A stretch of 64,000 nucleotides of DNA from Candidatus Hebobacterum abditum (lineage in GTDB: Bacteria > Armatimonadota > Hebobacteria > Hebobacterales > Hebobacteraceae): NCBI GenBank assembly GCA_029821875.1, contig JALGXW010000009.1, positions 41,423 to 105,422 of the forward strand. Reading direction: 5' to 3'. The notes under the pieces were generated by a model. It was given only the letters and a program-made list of their open reading frames with translations, was not told the origin of the DNA and did no database searches. The stretch's first letter is position 1, and every line of letters starts with the position of its first letter. Of the stretch, positions 44,518 to 54,629 are shown one piece after another. Made by a program: the position numbers and the translations under genes.

Positions 44518-46686
44518 GTGCGAGTCCAGGAGCGAGTGCGCGAGTTGCTGAAGCGGATGACGCTTGCCGAGAAGGTCGGACAAATGTGCCAGGTGACGGG
44601 TGGGACCGAGGAGCACAAGAACCTCGTGCGCCAGGGCCGGATGGGATCGATCCTGAACGTGTCCGAGTCCGAGGCGCCGGATCGAGCACGTGTGTCGAAC
44701 GATTTCCAGGCGGCCGCCGTCAAGGAATCCCGGCTTGGCGTTCCCCTCATCATCGGGCGTGATGTGATCCACGGCTTCCGGACGGTGATGCCTATCCCTC
44801 TGGGCCAAGCCGCCAGCTTCGACATGCCGCTGGTGGAGGAGGCGGCAGCGGTTGCGGCGCGCGAGGCCTCGGCCTGTGGCATCAACTGGACCTTCGCGCC
44901 GATGGTAGACGTGGCTCGTGACCCGCGTTGGGGCCGCATCGCAGAAGGCGGGGGAGAGGACCCTCTGCTGACGTCCCGCCTTGGCGCCGCCATGGTGCGG
45001 GGATTCCAGGGGCCGGACCCGGCACACCCCGAGCGGATTGCGGCCTGTGCCAAGCACTATGTTGGCTACGGCGCGGCCGAGGGAGGGCGCGACTACAACA
45101 CGACCTGGATCCCAGAGGGTCTCTTGCGAGACGTGTATCTTCCATCGTTCAAGGCCTGCGTGGACGTCGGCGCGCTCACCCTCATGAGTGCCTTCAACGA
45201 TCTCAACGGGATCCCCGCTACGGGCAGTTCGTGGGCAGTCCGGCAGGTCCTCAAGGAAGAGTGGGGCTTCGGAGGATTCGTCGTCAGCGACTGGGCATCC
45301 GTCGAGGAGATGATCCCTCACGGCCTCTGCTCGGACAAGCCCGAGGCAGCTCGCGCCGCGGTCGGGGCCGGCGTGGACATGGAGATGGTCAGCACCTGCT
45401 TCGCCGAGCATCTCGCGCAGCTCGTGGAGGTCGGCCAAGTCCCGATGGAGCTCATCGACGATGCCGTCGCCCGTATCCTCGGTGTCAAGTTCCAGCTCGG
45501 TCTCTTCGACTCTCCCTACACAGAGGAGGCGCGCGCCAACACTCTCTTGACCGGCGCCCATCTCGATGTGGCGAAGCGCCTCGCCACCGAGAGCTGTGTC
45601 CTGTTGAAGAACGATGGGGGACTCCCGCTGCCCGACGATATGCGGTCGCTCGCCGTCATCGGACCGCTGGCCGACGCGCCGGTCGACCAGCTTGGGTGTT
45701 GGACGATGGACGGTCGCGGGGAAGACACCGTGACCCCGCTGCACGCGCTGCAAGAGGCGCTTCGAGGGCGGTGCGATGTGCGTCACGCGCCGGGGCTCCC
45801 GGACTGCCGGAGCACTGACGCCGCTGGGTTCGCCGAGGCCCGGCGCGTCGCGGGCGACTGTGATGGCGCCGTTCTGTTCCTCGGGGAGGATGCCGGCCTT
45901 TCCGGTGAGGCGCACTGCCGCGCCTTCCTCGACCTGCCCGGCGCGCAAGGAGAGTTGGTGGCGGCCCTCGCAGATGTCGGCCGGCCCATCATAGCGGTCG
46001 TCATGGCCGGGAGGCCGCTGACGCTCACTAGCATCGTCGAGCACGTCAACGCGCTGCTGGTGGCCTGGCATCCGGGGACCATGGGCGGCCCGGCACTGGC
46101 CGAGCTTCTGCTCGGCGTCAGTTCGCCCTCCGGCAAGCTCCCAGTGAGCTTCCCGCGCACGATCGGCCAGGTCCCCGTCTACTATGCTCACAAGAACACG
46201 GGCAGGCCCGCCCCTCCCGGCAAAGAGGGTGCGCCGGTCGGCACACCTCTGGATCCCGAGAGCTTCTTCTCCACCTACCTCGACATGCACCACTCGCCTC
46301 TCTTCCCCTTCGGCTACGGGCTGAGCTACGGAACCGCGACATACTCGAATCTGAAGCTCTCCGCGCCCGCGCTGTCCATTGGCGAAGCCCTGGAGGTTGT
46401 GGTCGCCGTCACGAACGACAGCGGGGTGGCGATGGAGGAGGTCGTTCAGCTCTACGTGCGGGATCCGGTTGCCTCACTGACGAGGCCGGTCAAGGAGCTC
46501 AAAGACTTCATGCGAGTTCGGCTCGCGGCGGGTGAGAGCAGGGAGGTCTCCTTCTCCCTTGGCACAGAGCAGCTCGCGTTTCACGCCGGCGACGGCGAAC
46601 GGATTGTGGAGCCCGGGGTCTTCCACGTCATGGTGGGTGGCAGCTCCCAGGAGGTTCTGAAGGCTGAGTTCAGTGTTAAGGGCTAG
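44518..46686 (+). CDS. Glycoside hydrolase family 3 beta-glucosidase-like
   Basis: LLKRMTLAEKVGQM; RDVIHGFRTVMPIPLGQAASFD; FAPMVDVARDPRWGRIAEGGGEDP; GFVVSDWASVEEM (nucleophile D); C-terminal fibronectin-III-like domain. GTG start after GGAGG. Confidence 0.93.
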   Translation: MRVQERVRELLKRMTLAEKVGQMCQVTGGTEEHKNLVRQGRMGSILNVSESEAPDRARVSNDFQAAAVKESRLGVPLIIGRDVIHGFRTVMPIPLGQAASFDMPLVEEAAAVAAREASACGINWTFAPMVDVARDPRWGRIAEGGGEDPLLTSRLGAAMVRGFQGPDPAHPERIAACAKHYVGYGAAEGGRDYNTTWIPEGLLRDVYLPSFKACVDVGALTLMSAFNDLNGIPATGSSWAVRQVLKEEWGFGGFVVSDWASVEEMIPHGLCSDKPEAARAAVGAGVDMEMVSTCFAEHLAQLVEVGQVPMELIDDAVARILGVKFQLGLFDSPYTEEARANTLLTGAHLDVAKRLATESCVLLKNDGGLPLPDDMRSLAVIGPLADAPVDQLGCWTMDGRGEDTVTPLHALQEALRGRCDVRHAPGLPDCRSTDAAGFAEARRVAGDCDGAVLFLGEDAGLSGEAHCRAFLDLPGAQGELVAALADVGRPIIAVVMAGRPLTLTSIVEHVNALLVAWHPGTMGGPALAELLLGVSSPSGKLPVSFPRTIGQVPVYYAHKNTGRPAPPGKEGAPVGTPLDPESFFSTYLDMHHSPLFPFGYGLSYGTATYSNLKLSAPALSIGEALEVVVAVTNDSGVAMEEVVQLYVRDPVASLTRPVKELKDFMRVRLAAGESREVSFSLGTEQLAFHAGDGERIVEPGVFHVMVGGSSQEVLKAEFSVKG

Positions 46687-46714
46687 CTCGTTCAGCCCGT
46701 AGCGCTGTCTTGTA

Positions 46715-46744
46715 TTGTCGGCTTCTGTCGCGAACTGCTATGCT
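46715..46744 (+). promoter_or_regulatory. Candidate sigma70-type promoter TTGTCG-N18-TATGCT
   Basis: Upstream of the glycyl radical enzyme gene; visual match only. Confidence 0.3.
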
Positions 46745-46830
46745 GTACCTGTGCGTTGTCTGTGTGAACGAGTCTGTCCGATGAAGCGGCCGAGGCTTTA
46801 CTGCTATCCACTGGGAACGGCCTACGTAAC

Positions 46831-49056
46831 GTGAGGGCATACGATCATCCGGGAACGTCTCTGCTGACCGATAACCTGCCTGGCCTCTCGCCCCGCGTTG
46901 AGCAGTTGCGCTCGGGCGCGCTGGACTCAGAGGGCGAGTTCCATCAGTGGTACTCCCTCTGGGCCGAGTCTCTGGCGGCGACAGAAGGAGAGCCACTCAC
47001 TATCAGGCGCGGCAAGGCGTTCGCACATCTGCTGGAGCAGATGGATCTGGTCCTCCCTTCGGGGGCCCTCATCGTCGGCCGCCATCCAAAGACCGTGCTG
47101 GACGAAGCGGAAGCCGATCGGACCCGCTCGGCATGGCACGACCTGGCGAACCCGCCCGACGCGTCGGAGCTGCACTACCAGGAGGAAGGGCTCTTCCGAG
47201 CATCGGTTATCCTGCTCCACATCGCGCCGAACACACGCGAGATCCTCGAGCACGGCCTTGGGGGGCTCTGTCGGAAGATTCGCTCGAGTCTGGAGACGGC
47301 AGAGGACGGCGGCGACTTCCTGCGAGGGGCACTCATCTGTGCGGAGGCCGCACAGCGCTTCATCGGCCGCTACGCGGAGCTGGCGGAACGGGAGGCGGCT
47401 GAGGAATCCCACCCTCAGAGAGAAGCAGAGCTGCGCGAGATCGCCGAGAACTGCAGGCGCATCGCGAGCGATCCGCCCGACAGCTTCTGGGCCGGGCTTC
47501 AGCTCGTCTGGTTCATCTACCTGCTCGTGAACCTGGAGGCGGGGGCCTCGATCGGCCAGAGCGGGCCGGGCTGTCTGGACCGCTGGCTCATCGACCACTA
47601 CCACCGGGATGTGGAAGAGGGCCGACTGACTCCGGCCCGCGCGCTCGAACTCCTCGAGTGCTTGTTCGTCGAGATGAACGCGTCGCTGCCTCGAGATGGG
47701 ATCCTCCCCCTCGCCATTGGCGGCCTCGGAGCGGACGGAGAAGGAGCCGAGAACGAGCTGACGTCGCTCTGCCTCCGTGCCGTTGCCGAGCTGCGCTTGC
47801 TGCATCCGTCACTCGCGCTGCGGGTCCATCGGAGGATGCCGCCGGAGCTTCTGCGTGCGGCGTTGCTCTCCATCGGCTCCGGGAACAGCTATCCGGCGCT
47901 CTTCAACGACGAAGTCTGCGTGCCGAGCCTGCGTCGGTCTGGCGTCTCCGAGGAGGATTCCCTCGAGTGGGTGCACAGCATCTGTACCGAGCTCACCGCC
48001 GTCGGCAAGACGTATGCCTGGATTGCTGCCCCCTACCTGAACTTGGCGAAGTGCTTGGAGCTGGCGCTCAACCACGGTCGCTGCATGTTGACCGATCGAC
48101 AACTCGGTCCGGACCTGGGCGACCTCACCACCTATTCCGACTTCGAAGAGCTCTACGCCGCCTATCTGGATCAGGTCTCGCACGTGATGGGGGAGGGAGT
48201 GGCGGCGGCCGGCCGCAACAAGCAGCAGGCGAAGGAGCGCACTCCCTACCCGTTCCTGGCCTGTCTGACTGCGGACTGCATCGAGAGGGGAAGGGACTAC
48301 ACCGACGGCGGCGCCCGATACCAGCCCGACTACGTCCAAGGGATCGGCTTGTCAACGGTGGCCGACAGTCTCGCCGCCATGCGCCGGTTCATGTTCGACG
48401 GAGGTGAGATCCCGCCCGAGAAGCTGCTTGCGGCGATGAAGTCAGACTTCGTCGGGTCTGAGGCGCTCCGGCAGAGACTCCTCAACCGAGCGCCCAAGTT
48501 CGGGAACGACGACGACTATGCGGATGAGATCTACGTGAGGCTGGTCGAAGACCTCTACCGAGAAGTCAATGGGCGGACCGACGGTGTGGGAGGCGTCTGC
48601 TTCCCTGGGTTCATGACCTGGGAGAGCCACAACCTCCTGGGCAAGGGGACCGGCGCCTCCGCCGATGGCCGACGGGCGCGGGCCGCGCTGAGTGACTCGG
48701 TCGGGGCGGTGCAGGGAATGGACCGCCTGGGCCTCACCGCTCTCTTGAGGTCGGTGACCAAGGCCGACTTCGTGCCCAGCGTGGGTGGTGTAACGTTCAA
48801 CGTCAAGGCCGCGCCCGATCTCTTCCAGAACGAGGGCATGCTCGGCCGCCTCGAAGCCGCTCTGCGCGCCTACTTCGACGCTGGCGGGTTCCAGGTGCAG
48901 GTCAACGTCCTGAGTCGCGACGTGTTGGCGGCAGCTCGCGATCAGCCGGAGCTGCACCGCAATCTCATCGTGCGGGTCGGTGGCTTCAGCGCCTACTTCG
49001 TCGAGCTCGACCGGGGCATCCAACAGGAAATCATCGCGCGCACGATGCACCAGTAG
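46831..49056 (+). CDS. Glycyl radical enzyme, pyruvate formate-lyase family
   Basis: C-terminal glycyl radical motif LIVRVGGFSAYFVELDRGIQQEIIARTMHQ; central HSICTELTAVGKTYAW with likely thiyl Cys; FWAGLQLVWFIYLL; followed by activase gene. GTG start. Confidence 0.9.
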   Translation: MRAYDHPGTSLLTDNLPGLSPRVEQLRSGALDSEGEFHQWYSLWAESLAATEGEPLTIRRGKAFAHLLEQMDLVLPSGALIVGRHPKTVLDEAEADRTRSAWHDLANPPDASELHYQEEGLFRASVILLHIAPNTREILEHGLGGLCRKIRSSLETAEDGGDFLRGALICAEAAQRFIGRYAELAEREAAEESHPQREAELREIAENCRRIASDPPDSFWAGLQLVWFIYLLVNLEAGASIGQSGPGCLDRWLIDHYHRDVEEGRLTPARALELLECLFVEMNASLPRDGILPLAIGGLGADGEGAENELTSLCLRAVAELRLLHPSLALRVHRRMPPELLRAALLSIGSGNSYPALFNDEVCVPSLRRSGVSEEDSLEWVHSICTELTAVGKTYAWIAAPYLNLAKCLELALNHGRCMLTDRQLGPDLGDLTTYSDFEELYAAYLDQVSHVMGEGVAAAGRNKQQAKERTPYPFLACLTADCIERGRDYTDGGARYQPDYVQGIGLSTVADSLAAMRRFMFDGGEIPPEKLLAAMKSDFVGSEALRQRLLNRAPKFGNDDDYADEIYVRLVEDLYREVNGRTDGVGGVCFPGFMTWESHNLLGKGTGASADGRRARAALSDSVGAVQGMDRLGLTALLRSVTKADFVPSVGGVTFNVKAAPDLFQNEGMLGRLEAALRAYFDAGGFQVQVNVLSRDVLAAARDQPELHRNLIVRVGGFSAYFVELDRGIQQEIIARTMHQ

Positions 49057-49065
49057 ACGTCGCCC

Positions 49066-49968
49066 ATGCGCATCTGGATCACCGACATTCAGCGTTTCTC
49101 CCTCCACGACGGGCCGGGCATTCGGACCACCGTCTTCTTTCAGGGCTGTCCATTGCGCTGCCTGTGGTGCCATAACCCCGAGTGCCTCGCCGCCGGCCCC
49201 AAGCTCCGCTACACGGAGTCGCGCTGCATGGGCTGCGGCTCCTGCGTCACGTTGTGTGAGCACTCCTGTCATCCGATGACAGAGAGCGGACACGTGCTGG
49301 ATCGCTCCCGCTGCCAGGCCTGTGGGCGATGCGCGGCCGAGTGCCCGACGGGCGCGCTTGGGCTCATCGGGGAGCAGCGTACACCAGAGGAGATCATCGA
49401 GATCGTCGCCCGCGATCGCCCCTTCTACGATGCCTCCGGGGGCGGCGTGACCCTCTCCGGCGGTGAGCCCCTCGCGCAGGTGCGGGGCGCCCGCGCGCTG
49501 CTGCGGCTCGCCCAAGCCCGCGGCATCCACACGGCCGTGGAGACATGTGGGTACGCGGAGTGGCGCCGCATCGCGCCGCTTCTCGACCTGGTCGACCTCT
49601 GGCTCTACGACGTGAAGCACCTGGACCCAGGCGTGCACCAGGAGTTCACGGGCGTGCCAAATCGGCGCATCATCGCAAACCTGGAGCGGCTGTTGGCCGC
49701 AGGCGCGGCGGTGATCCTGCGCATTCCCCTCATCCCCGGGCACAACGACGGGGACGACTTCTTCACTCTCCTCTCACAGTGGCTGGCCAAGCATGACTCG
49801 ATCGGTGAGGTCCACCTCATGCCGTACAACCGACTGGCCAGGTCGAAGTACGCAGGTCTGGGCCTGCCGTACCCCCTTGGCGACGCCGAGTCGCTTCCCT
49901 CGACATTGCTGGCGGCGCGGAGAGCCGCGCTGGAACGCACCGGGCGCATAGTCCGAGTGGGTGGCTAG
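49066..49968 (+). CDS. Glycyl radical enzyme activating protein (radical SAM)
   Basis: FSLHDGPGIRTTVFFQGCPLRCLWCHNPECL (CX3CX2C), two ferredoxin-like clusters (CMGCGSCVTLC, CQACGRCAAECPTGAL), GGGVTLSGGEPL. Confidence 0.95.
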   Translation: MRIWITDIQRFSLHDGPGIRTTVFFQGCPLRCLWCHNPECLAAGPKLRYTESRCMGCGSCVTLCEHSCHPMTESGHVLDRSRCQACGRCAAECPTGALGLIGEQRTPEEIIEIVARDRPFYDASGGGVTLSGGEPLAQVRGARALLRLAQARGIHTAVETCGYAEWRRIAPLLDLVDLWLYDVKHLDPGVHQEFTGVPNRRIIANLERLLAAGAAVILRIPLIPGHNDGDDFFTLLSQWLAKHDSIGEVHLMPYNRLARSKYAGLGLPYPLGDAESLPSTLLAARRAALERTGRIVRVGG

Positions 49969-50184
49969 TGGCAGCGGCGCTCCGCCGAGGGCCCTGGAAG
50001 CCAGGCCTCGCTCTCGGCAGCGGCATACGCAGAGGGACCGCCCCGATGAGGGCGGCCCGACTGAGGCCGAGAGTGTCGTCAGGCGTTCTCGAGAGAGATG
50101 ATTGGCGATCGATCCAGAATAGCCCACTAAGCTCGCACGAACCGGCGGCCTGCTGCAGGCCGCGGTGCAAGGAGATGGCGACGC

Positions 50185-51627
50185 ATGAAAGTGATCCTGA
50201 TCGTGGCCGACACGCTGAGGCGAGACCACCTTGGGGCCTATGGAAACACGTGGATCCACACCCCGAACCTGGACGCGCTCGCGGCGGAGGCGGCGGTCTT
50301 CGAGCAGCACTACATCGGGTCGTTCCCAACCGTTCCCAACCGACGCGACATGCTGCTGGGCCTCGGCGACAAGGAACATCCGTTCAACCGGTGGCGCGGC
50401 ATCGATGACGACGAGATGACGCTCGCAGAGCGGCTGCATGAGGAGAAGGACATCCCGTCTATGATGGTCACGGATGTCGCCAACACGGTGAGCGACGGCC
50501 GGAACATGTATAAGGGCTTCTCCGCCTGGGCCTGGAACCGGGGGCAGGAAGGCGATCCGTGGTGGCTGGATGATGGCGTCCCGCTTGAGTTTCCGGTCGA
50601 GCCAGAGATGATCCGGTACTCCGCGGAGAGGTGGCACCAAGTTCTCGTCAACCGAGCACATCGCGAGGTCGAGACCGACTGGTTCGCGCCACGGACCTAT
50701 TCGATCGCTATCGACTGGCTGGAGAGGAACTACACGCGGGAGGACTTCTTCCTCTACATCGACACGTTCGACCCCCACGAGCCGTGGGACCCACCCCGCT
50801 GGTACGAGCAGCTCTATGATCCCGACTTCGAGGGCCGGAGATTCGACGCCCCCACCTACGGCGCTCTGAAGCAGCTCGGCATCGCCAAGCGAGAGCTGCA
50901 CAACATCCGCGCCAGATATGCCGGGGAAGTGACGATGGTGGACGCGTGCGTCGGCCGGCTGCTGGCGACGCTGGAGCGATTGGGTATCTACGAGGAAACG
51001 CTGATCATCTTCACCACCGATCACGGCGCCTACTTCGGCTATCCCGGGGACAATGGGATGATCTGCAAGGCGAACGTGATCGGCGCCGATGGGAAGGTGA
51101 TGGCCGCCGGCCGGCCTATGAAGCAGCCGGCACAGTACCTGCCGCACTGGACCGGCGTGTGTCGGATCCCGCTGATCGTGCGGCTGCCCGGTCAGCGCGA
51201 GGGGAGGCGTGTGCGCGCCATCACCCAGCCATGGGACATCATGCCTACGGTGCTGGGGGCCTTCGGCATCGCGAAACCGCGGGAGCTGTGGGGGGCCTCT
51301 CTACTGCCATTGGCGAAGGGGAGGACTGCCAGAAGGCGCCGGGCGGCGGTGCTGGGCAATCCCCATCACGCACAGGTGATGACACAGCGGTGGCTCTACG
51401 CAGTGTGGCGGGGGCAGCGTCGGCCCGTGCTCTATGATCTCAGGGATGACCCCGAGCAGAGCAGCAATGTCCTTCCAAAGCACCCTCAGGTGGTGGCGCG
51501 GATGCAGCGCTGTGTCGCAGCATACCTCGACCAACAGGGGCTGGCCGACCTGCTGCCCGAGTATGGGTTTGAGGGATCGGCGAACGATGGCGCGCGAATC
51601 GACGCCGGCGTCTTGTGGTACACGTAG
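50185..51627 (+). CDS. Sulfatase-like protein of alkaline phosphatase superfamily, with Thr at the formylglycine position
   Basis: MKVILIVADTLRRDHLGAYGNTWIHTPNLDALAAEAAVFEQHYIGSFPTVPNRRDMLLG; FFLYIDTFDPHEPWDPP; LIIFTTDHGAYFGYPGDNGM. Confidence 0.88.
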   Translation: MKVILIVADTLRRDHLGAYGNTWIHTPNLDALAAEAAVFEQHYIGSFPTVPNRRDMLLGLGDKEHPFNRWRGIDDDEMTLAERLHEEKDIPSMMVTDVANTVSDGRNMYKGFSAWAWNRGQEGDPWWLDDGVPLEFPVEPEMIRYSAERWHQVLVNRAHREVETDWFAPRTYSIAIDWLERNYTREDFFLYIDTFDPHEPWDPPRWYEQLYDPDFEGRRFDAPTYGALKQLGIAKRELHNIRARYAGEVTMVDACVGRLLATLERLGIYEETLIIFTTDHGAYFGYPGDNGMICKANVIGADGKVMAAGRPMKQPAQYLPHWTGVCRIPLIVRLPGQREGRRVRAITQPWDIMPTVLGAFGIAKPRELWGASLLPLAKGRTARRRRAAVLGNPHHAQVMTQRWLYAVWRGQRRPVLYDLRDDPEQSSNVLPKHPQVVARMQRCVAAYLDQQGLADLLPEYGFEGSANDGARIDAGVLWYT

Positions 51628-51763
51628 GGCCGGCTCTGCCGTCCTGCCTGGGTGGGATGCCGACCTCGCGCGGGCCAGACCAGGCGCCGAAGTGGCACCG
51701 AACGGGGCTCTGTCGATAGGCGCCGTGCCGTCCGCTCAATGCCCGTCCGAGCACGAGGCGCAG

Positions 51764-52273
51764 TCAGAACGATTGCTCCCAATCCTCGGTCAGCCCGTGT
51801 CCGTCACACGATGTGACGACCCAGGCCCTCCGCCACAGCTTGAGCGCGCCTTGCTTGCGCTTCTCGAACTCGACCTCAAGCTTCATCGGCCACCTGATCA
51901 CGTCGCCGCCAGTGTCGACGACGGCAACGACATCGAAGCGGCCCGTCGCCTTCGGCGGCGCCACGTCTATGCTGGCATCATGTATCGTGATCTCGACGCT
52001 CTGGGCCTGCCGGGCGAGTCGGCCCACGATCGCCAACACATCATCACGGTCCAGTCCAGCGGAGTCCTGGTAGTCAGGGGCGACGCGGTCCATGACCTTC
52101 GCCGCGTCCTGACTGTCGAAGCCCTCCTCTACCTCATTGACGAGCGCTTCGAGTAGCTCGCGGTCTGTCGGCTGCAGGCGAGGCTGCCCCAGCCAGACGA
52201 CCACTACCGCTACGGGTGCCACCAGCAACAGCACCTTGCGGCCACGCCAGAGCGCGCCGATTGCTCGCGTCAT
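51764..52273 (-). CDS. Small membrane-anchored protein, NTF2/SnoaL-like fold suspected
   Basis: N-terminal TM segment VLLLVAPVAVVVVWLG, then LLEALVNEVEEGFDSQDAAKVMDRVAPDYQDSAGLDRDDVLAIVGRL. Start ATG 52273 overlaps (ATGA) the stop of 52270-53721. Confidence 0.65.
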   Translation of the reverse strand: MTRAIGALWRGRKVLLLVAPVAVVVVWLGQPRLQPTDRELLEALVNEVEEGFDSQDAAKVMDRVAPDYQDSAGLDRDDVLAIVGRLARQAQSVEITIHDASIDVAPPKATGRFDVVAVVDTGGDVIRWPMKLEVEFEKRKQGALKLWRRAWVVTSCDGHGLTEDWEQSF

Positions 52274-53721
52274 CTCACACCTCCTATCTGCTCCGCGGGT
52301 GAGGCCGCGGCCCCTATGCGTCTGCCCGAGCCCCCGTGTCTGGGGGCGGGCTGCTCGCGCTCGCGTCCCAAGCCGGCGAGCACGGCTTCGAGCGCGGGCA
52401 GGAAGCTGCACACGCGCTTCGCTCGTATCACGAGGTCCCAGAGCGGCTCACACTTCTTCCAGCCGCCTGCATATGCGATGTGTCGGAGTCGGTCCGTCAG
52501 GCTTCCCTTGGCGGAGGCGCTTCTGAATATGGACCCCCAACTGTAGAAGTCGCGATAGGCGCGCCAGTATCCGGCCTCCAACTGCTCGGCCGACATTCCT
52601 GCGGGTCGGAACACCGCATGGCGCGTATCGTACAGATCCCAGTCCTCTGTTGTGATGCGACCTTGCGCCTCGAGGCGAGTGTGCAGGGCCGTTCCCGGAT
52701 AGGGTGTGAGGATGTGGAAGGTCGCCGTCTCGATGCCATGGCTGATCGCCCACTCGACCGTGCGGCCGAAGACCCCATCGTCATCTCCGTCCATCCCGAA
52801 GACGAAGCTCGCGTTGATCATCACACCGAGGTCGTGCAGCCTGCGCACGGCCGCCGCGTAGTCGCGGTGCATATTGTGGAACTTGTGCTGATCCTCCAGG
52901 TTGCTCGGGTCGAGTGTTTCGAAGCCGACAAACAGGCTCCGCAGTCCTGACTCGACGGCTGCCTCGAGGAGGCCCGGCGCGAGCACGGACTGCACCGTGC
53001 CGGCCGCCTGCCACAGTCGCCCCATGCCCTTCATGCCATCGAACAGATCGAGCGCGAACCTCCGAGCCCCGAACAGGTGATCGTCGAGGAAGTAGAGATG
53101 CCGCCCCGGAAGCCGTTCGATCTCGGACAGCGCCTGGTCCACCTGCTGTGTGTAGAACGACCGGCCCCCTCGGAAGAAGGGCTCGTTGTAGCAGAAGTCG
53201 CAGCGGTGCGGGCAACCCCGCGAGACTGCGATCGAGTTCGGCAGAAGGTACAGATGCCGCTTGATCAGGTCTCGGCGCACCGGTGGCTGATCGACGAGAG
53301 TGCGCACCGCAGATCGGTAGACCGCGCCCGGCCGCCCAGAGCGGAAGTCGCGCAGGAACTGGGGCCACGTGTCCTCGCCTGGTCCGAGGAAGATCGTATC
53401 GGCGTGGTGCTTGGCCTCCTCCGGCAGCGACGTGACGTGCACGCCACCGAGGGCGACATGCACTCCTCGCCTCCGGTAGTGATCGGCTATCTGGTAGGCG
53501 CGACGGGCAGAGGTGATGTAGACCTGGATGCCGACCAGGTCCGGCTCATCGTCGAGATTGAGCCGCTCCACATGCTCGTCCTGCATCGTGACCTCGTCGT
53601 CCTCGTCCAGGTAGCCGGCGAGCGTGGCCAGTCCCAGCGGCGGGAACAGCGAATACTTGATCGAGCGCCAGAAGGGACTCGTCGCTGCGGTCAGCGCCGG
53701 CAAGATCAGCTTCACCTTCAT
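52270..53721 (-). CDS. B12-binding domain radical SAM protein
   Basis: PPLGLATLAGYLDEDDEV; GVHVALGGVHVTSLPEEAKHHADTIFLGPGEDTWPQFLRDF; SRGCPHRCDFCYNE (CX3CX2C); LFVGFETLDPSN. Confidence 0.92.
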   Translation of the reverse strand: MKVKLILPALTAATSPFWRSIKYSLFPPLGLATLAGYLDEDDEVTMQDEHVERLNLDDEPDLVGIQVYITSARRAYQIADHYRRRGVHVALGGVHVTSLPEEAKHHADTIFLGPGEDTWPQFLRDFRSGRPGAVYRSAVRTLVDQPPVRRDLIKRHLYLLPNSIAVSRGCPHRCDFCYNEPFFRGGRSFYTQQVDQALSEIERLPGRHLYFLDDHLFGARRFALDLFDGMKGMGRLWQAAGTVQSVLAPGLLEAAVESGLRSLFVGFETLDPSNLEDQHKFHNMHRDYAAAVRRLHDLGVMINASFVFGMDGDDDGVFGRTVEWAISHGIETATFHILTPYPGTALHTRLEAQGRITTEDWDLYDTRHAVFRPAGMSAEQLEAGYWRAYRDFYSWGSIFRSASAKGSLTDRLRHIAYAGGWKKCEPLWDLVIRAKRVCSFLPALEAVLAGLGREREQPAPRHGGSGRRIGAAASPAEQIGGVR

Positions 53722-53891
53722 CGTCGGTCACCTCGCTCTCAGGGACGACTGCCGAGCTGACTTTATGCTATGCTTGGGGCGCGGATTGACCGACCCACTG
53801 CGTCCACTACTTCGCGCACTTGAGTGCTCGACGCCGCGCACTCTGTTGTGGTCTTGTGGAAGTGAGGCATCTCGTCGGAGGTGAAGGAGCG

Positions 53892-54629
53892 ATGCTCGAC
53901 GTCCTAGTGGTGGAGGACAATCCTCGGCTGCGCGAAGCGCTCAATACCGGACTCAGCGGCCTGCCCGGAGTCACAGTTGTGCATACTTGCGACTCCGGAG
54001 AAGACGCCCTCGCCTATTGCCTCGAGCACACACCCGACGCCGTCCTCATGGACGTGGAGCTGGCGGGCGAGATGAACGGGATCGAGGCGGCTGTGGCGGT
54101 CCGGCGGGAGCTGCCGCGCCTGCCCGTGGTCTTCTACTCGATCCAAGACGACGAGGCCTACTACCGGGCCTTTCGGAACTCAGGCATCCTGAGCCACTAC
54201 GCCTATGTCCGCAAGTCGGACTACCTGCTGCCCGAGATGATCCTGCCTTTGCTCCAGGACGCGGTGAGCGGCAGGAGCTTCATTGACTCCGACATCGAAA
54301 CCCGCGTCCAAGAGGTGACCCACAAGGACGCCGAGTCGCCGATGGCCCTCCTCGAGCCGAACGAGCAGGAGGTCGCGCGCATGCTGGCCCTCGGCATGAC
54401 GAACGAGCAGATAGCTGCGCGTATGGGCTTCCGTGACAAGCGGACCATCAGCCGCACCAACGGGCAGATATACGCGACCTGGGGGCTGAGCAAGAGCGCC
54501 ACGGACGACAAGGTGGCGCGGACGCGGGCCGCACTCATCGTGCGCACCGGACGCCTGATCTCATGGGACGATGAAGGCGCGCCTTGGGTTACAGACGGGC
54601 GCGGAGAGCGGGTGAAGTGGGAGGCGTGA
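53892..54629 (+). CDS. Response regulator, REC domain plus C-terminal HTH-like output
   Basis: LDVLVVEDNPRLREALNTGLSG, VLMDVELAGEMNGIEAA; LLEPNEQEVARMLALGMTNEQIAARMGFRDKRTISRTNGQIYATWGL. Confidence 0.85.
   Translation: MLDVLVVEDNPRLREALNTGLSGLPGVTVVHTCDSGEDALAYCLEHTPDAVLMDVELAGEMNGIEAAVAVRRELPRLPVVFYSIQDDEAYYRAFRNSGILSHYAYVRKSDYLLPEMILPLLQDAVSGRSFIDSDIETRVQEVTHKDAESPMALLEPNEQEVARMLALGMTNEQIAARMGFRDKRTISRTNGQIYATWGLSKSATDDKVARTRAALIVRTGRLISWDDEGAPWVTDGRGERVKWEA

Noticed and set aside
44341-46293. 650-aa minus-strand ORF opposite the GH3 gene
   Set aside because: High-GC antisense ORF; composition is not protein-like, and the plus strand encodes a clear GH3.
48442-51147. Long minus-strand ORFs (48442-49743, 49774-51147)
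   Set aside because: Antisense shadows of the GRE, activase and sulfatase-like genes; no recognisable motifs.
53755-53800. TATGCT-type -10 elements in the divergent gap before the response regulator
   Set aside because: No convincing -35 partner at correct spacing; too weak to annotate.
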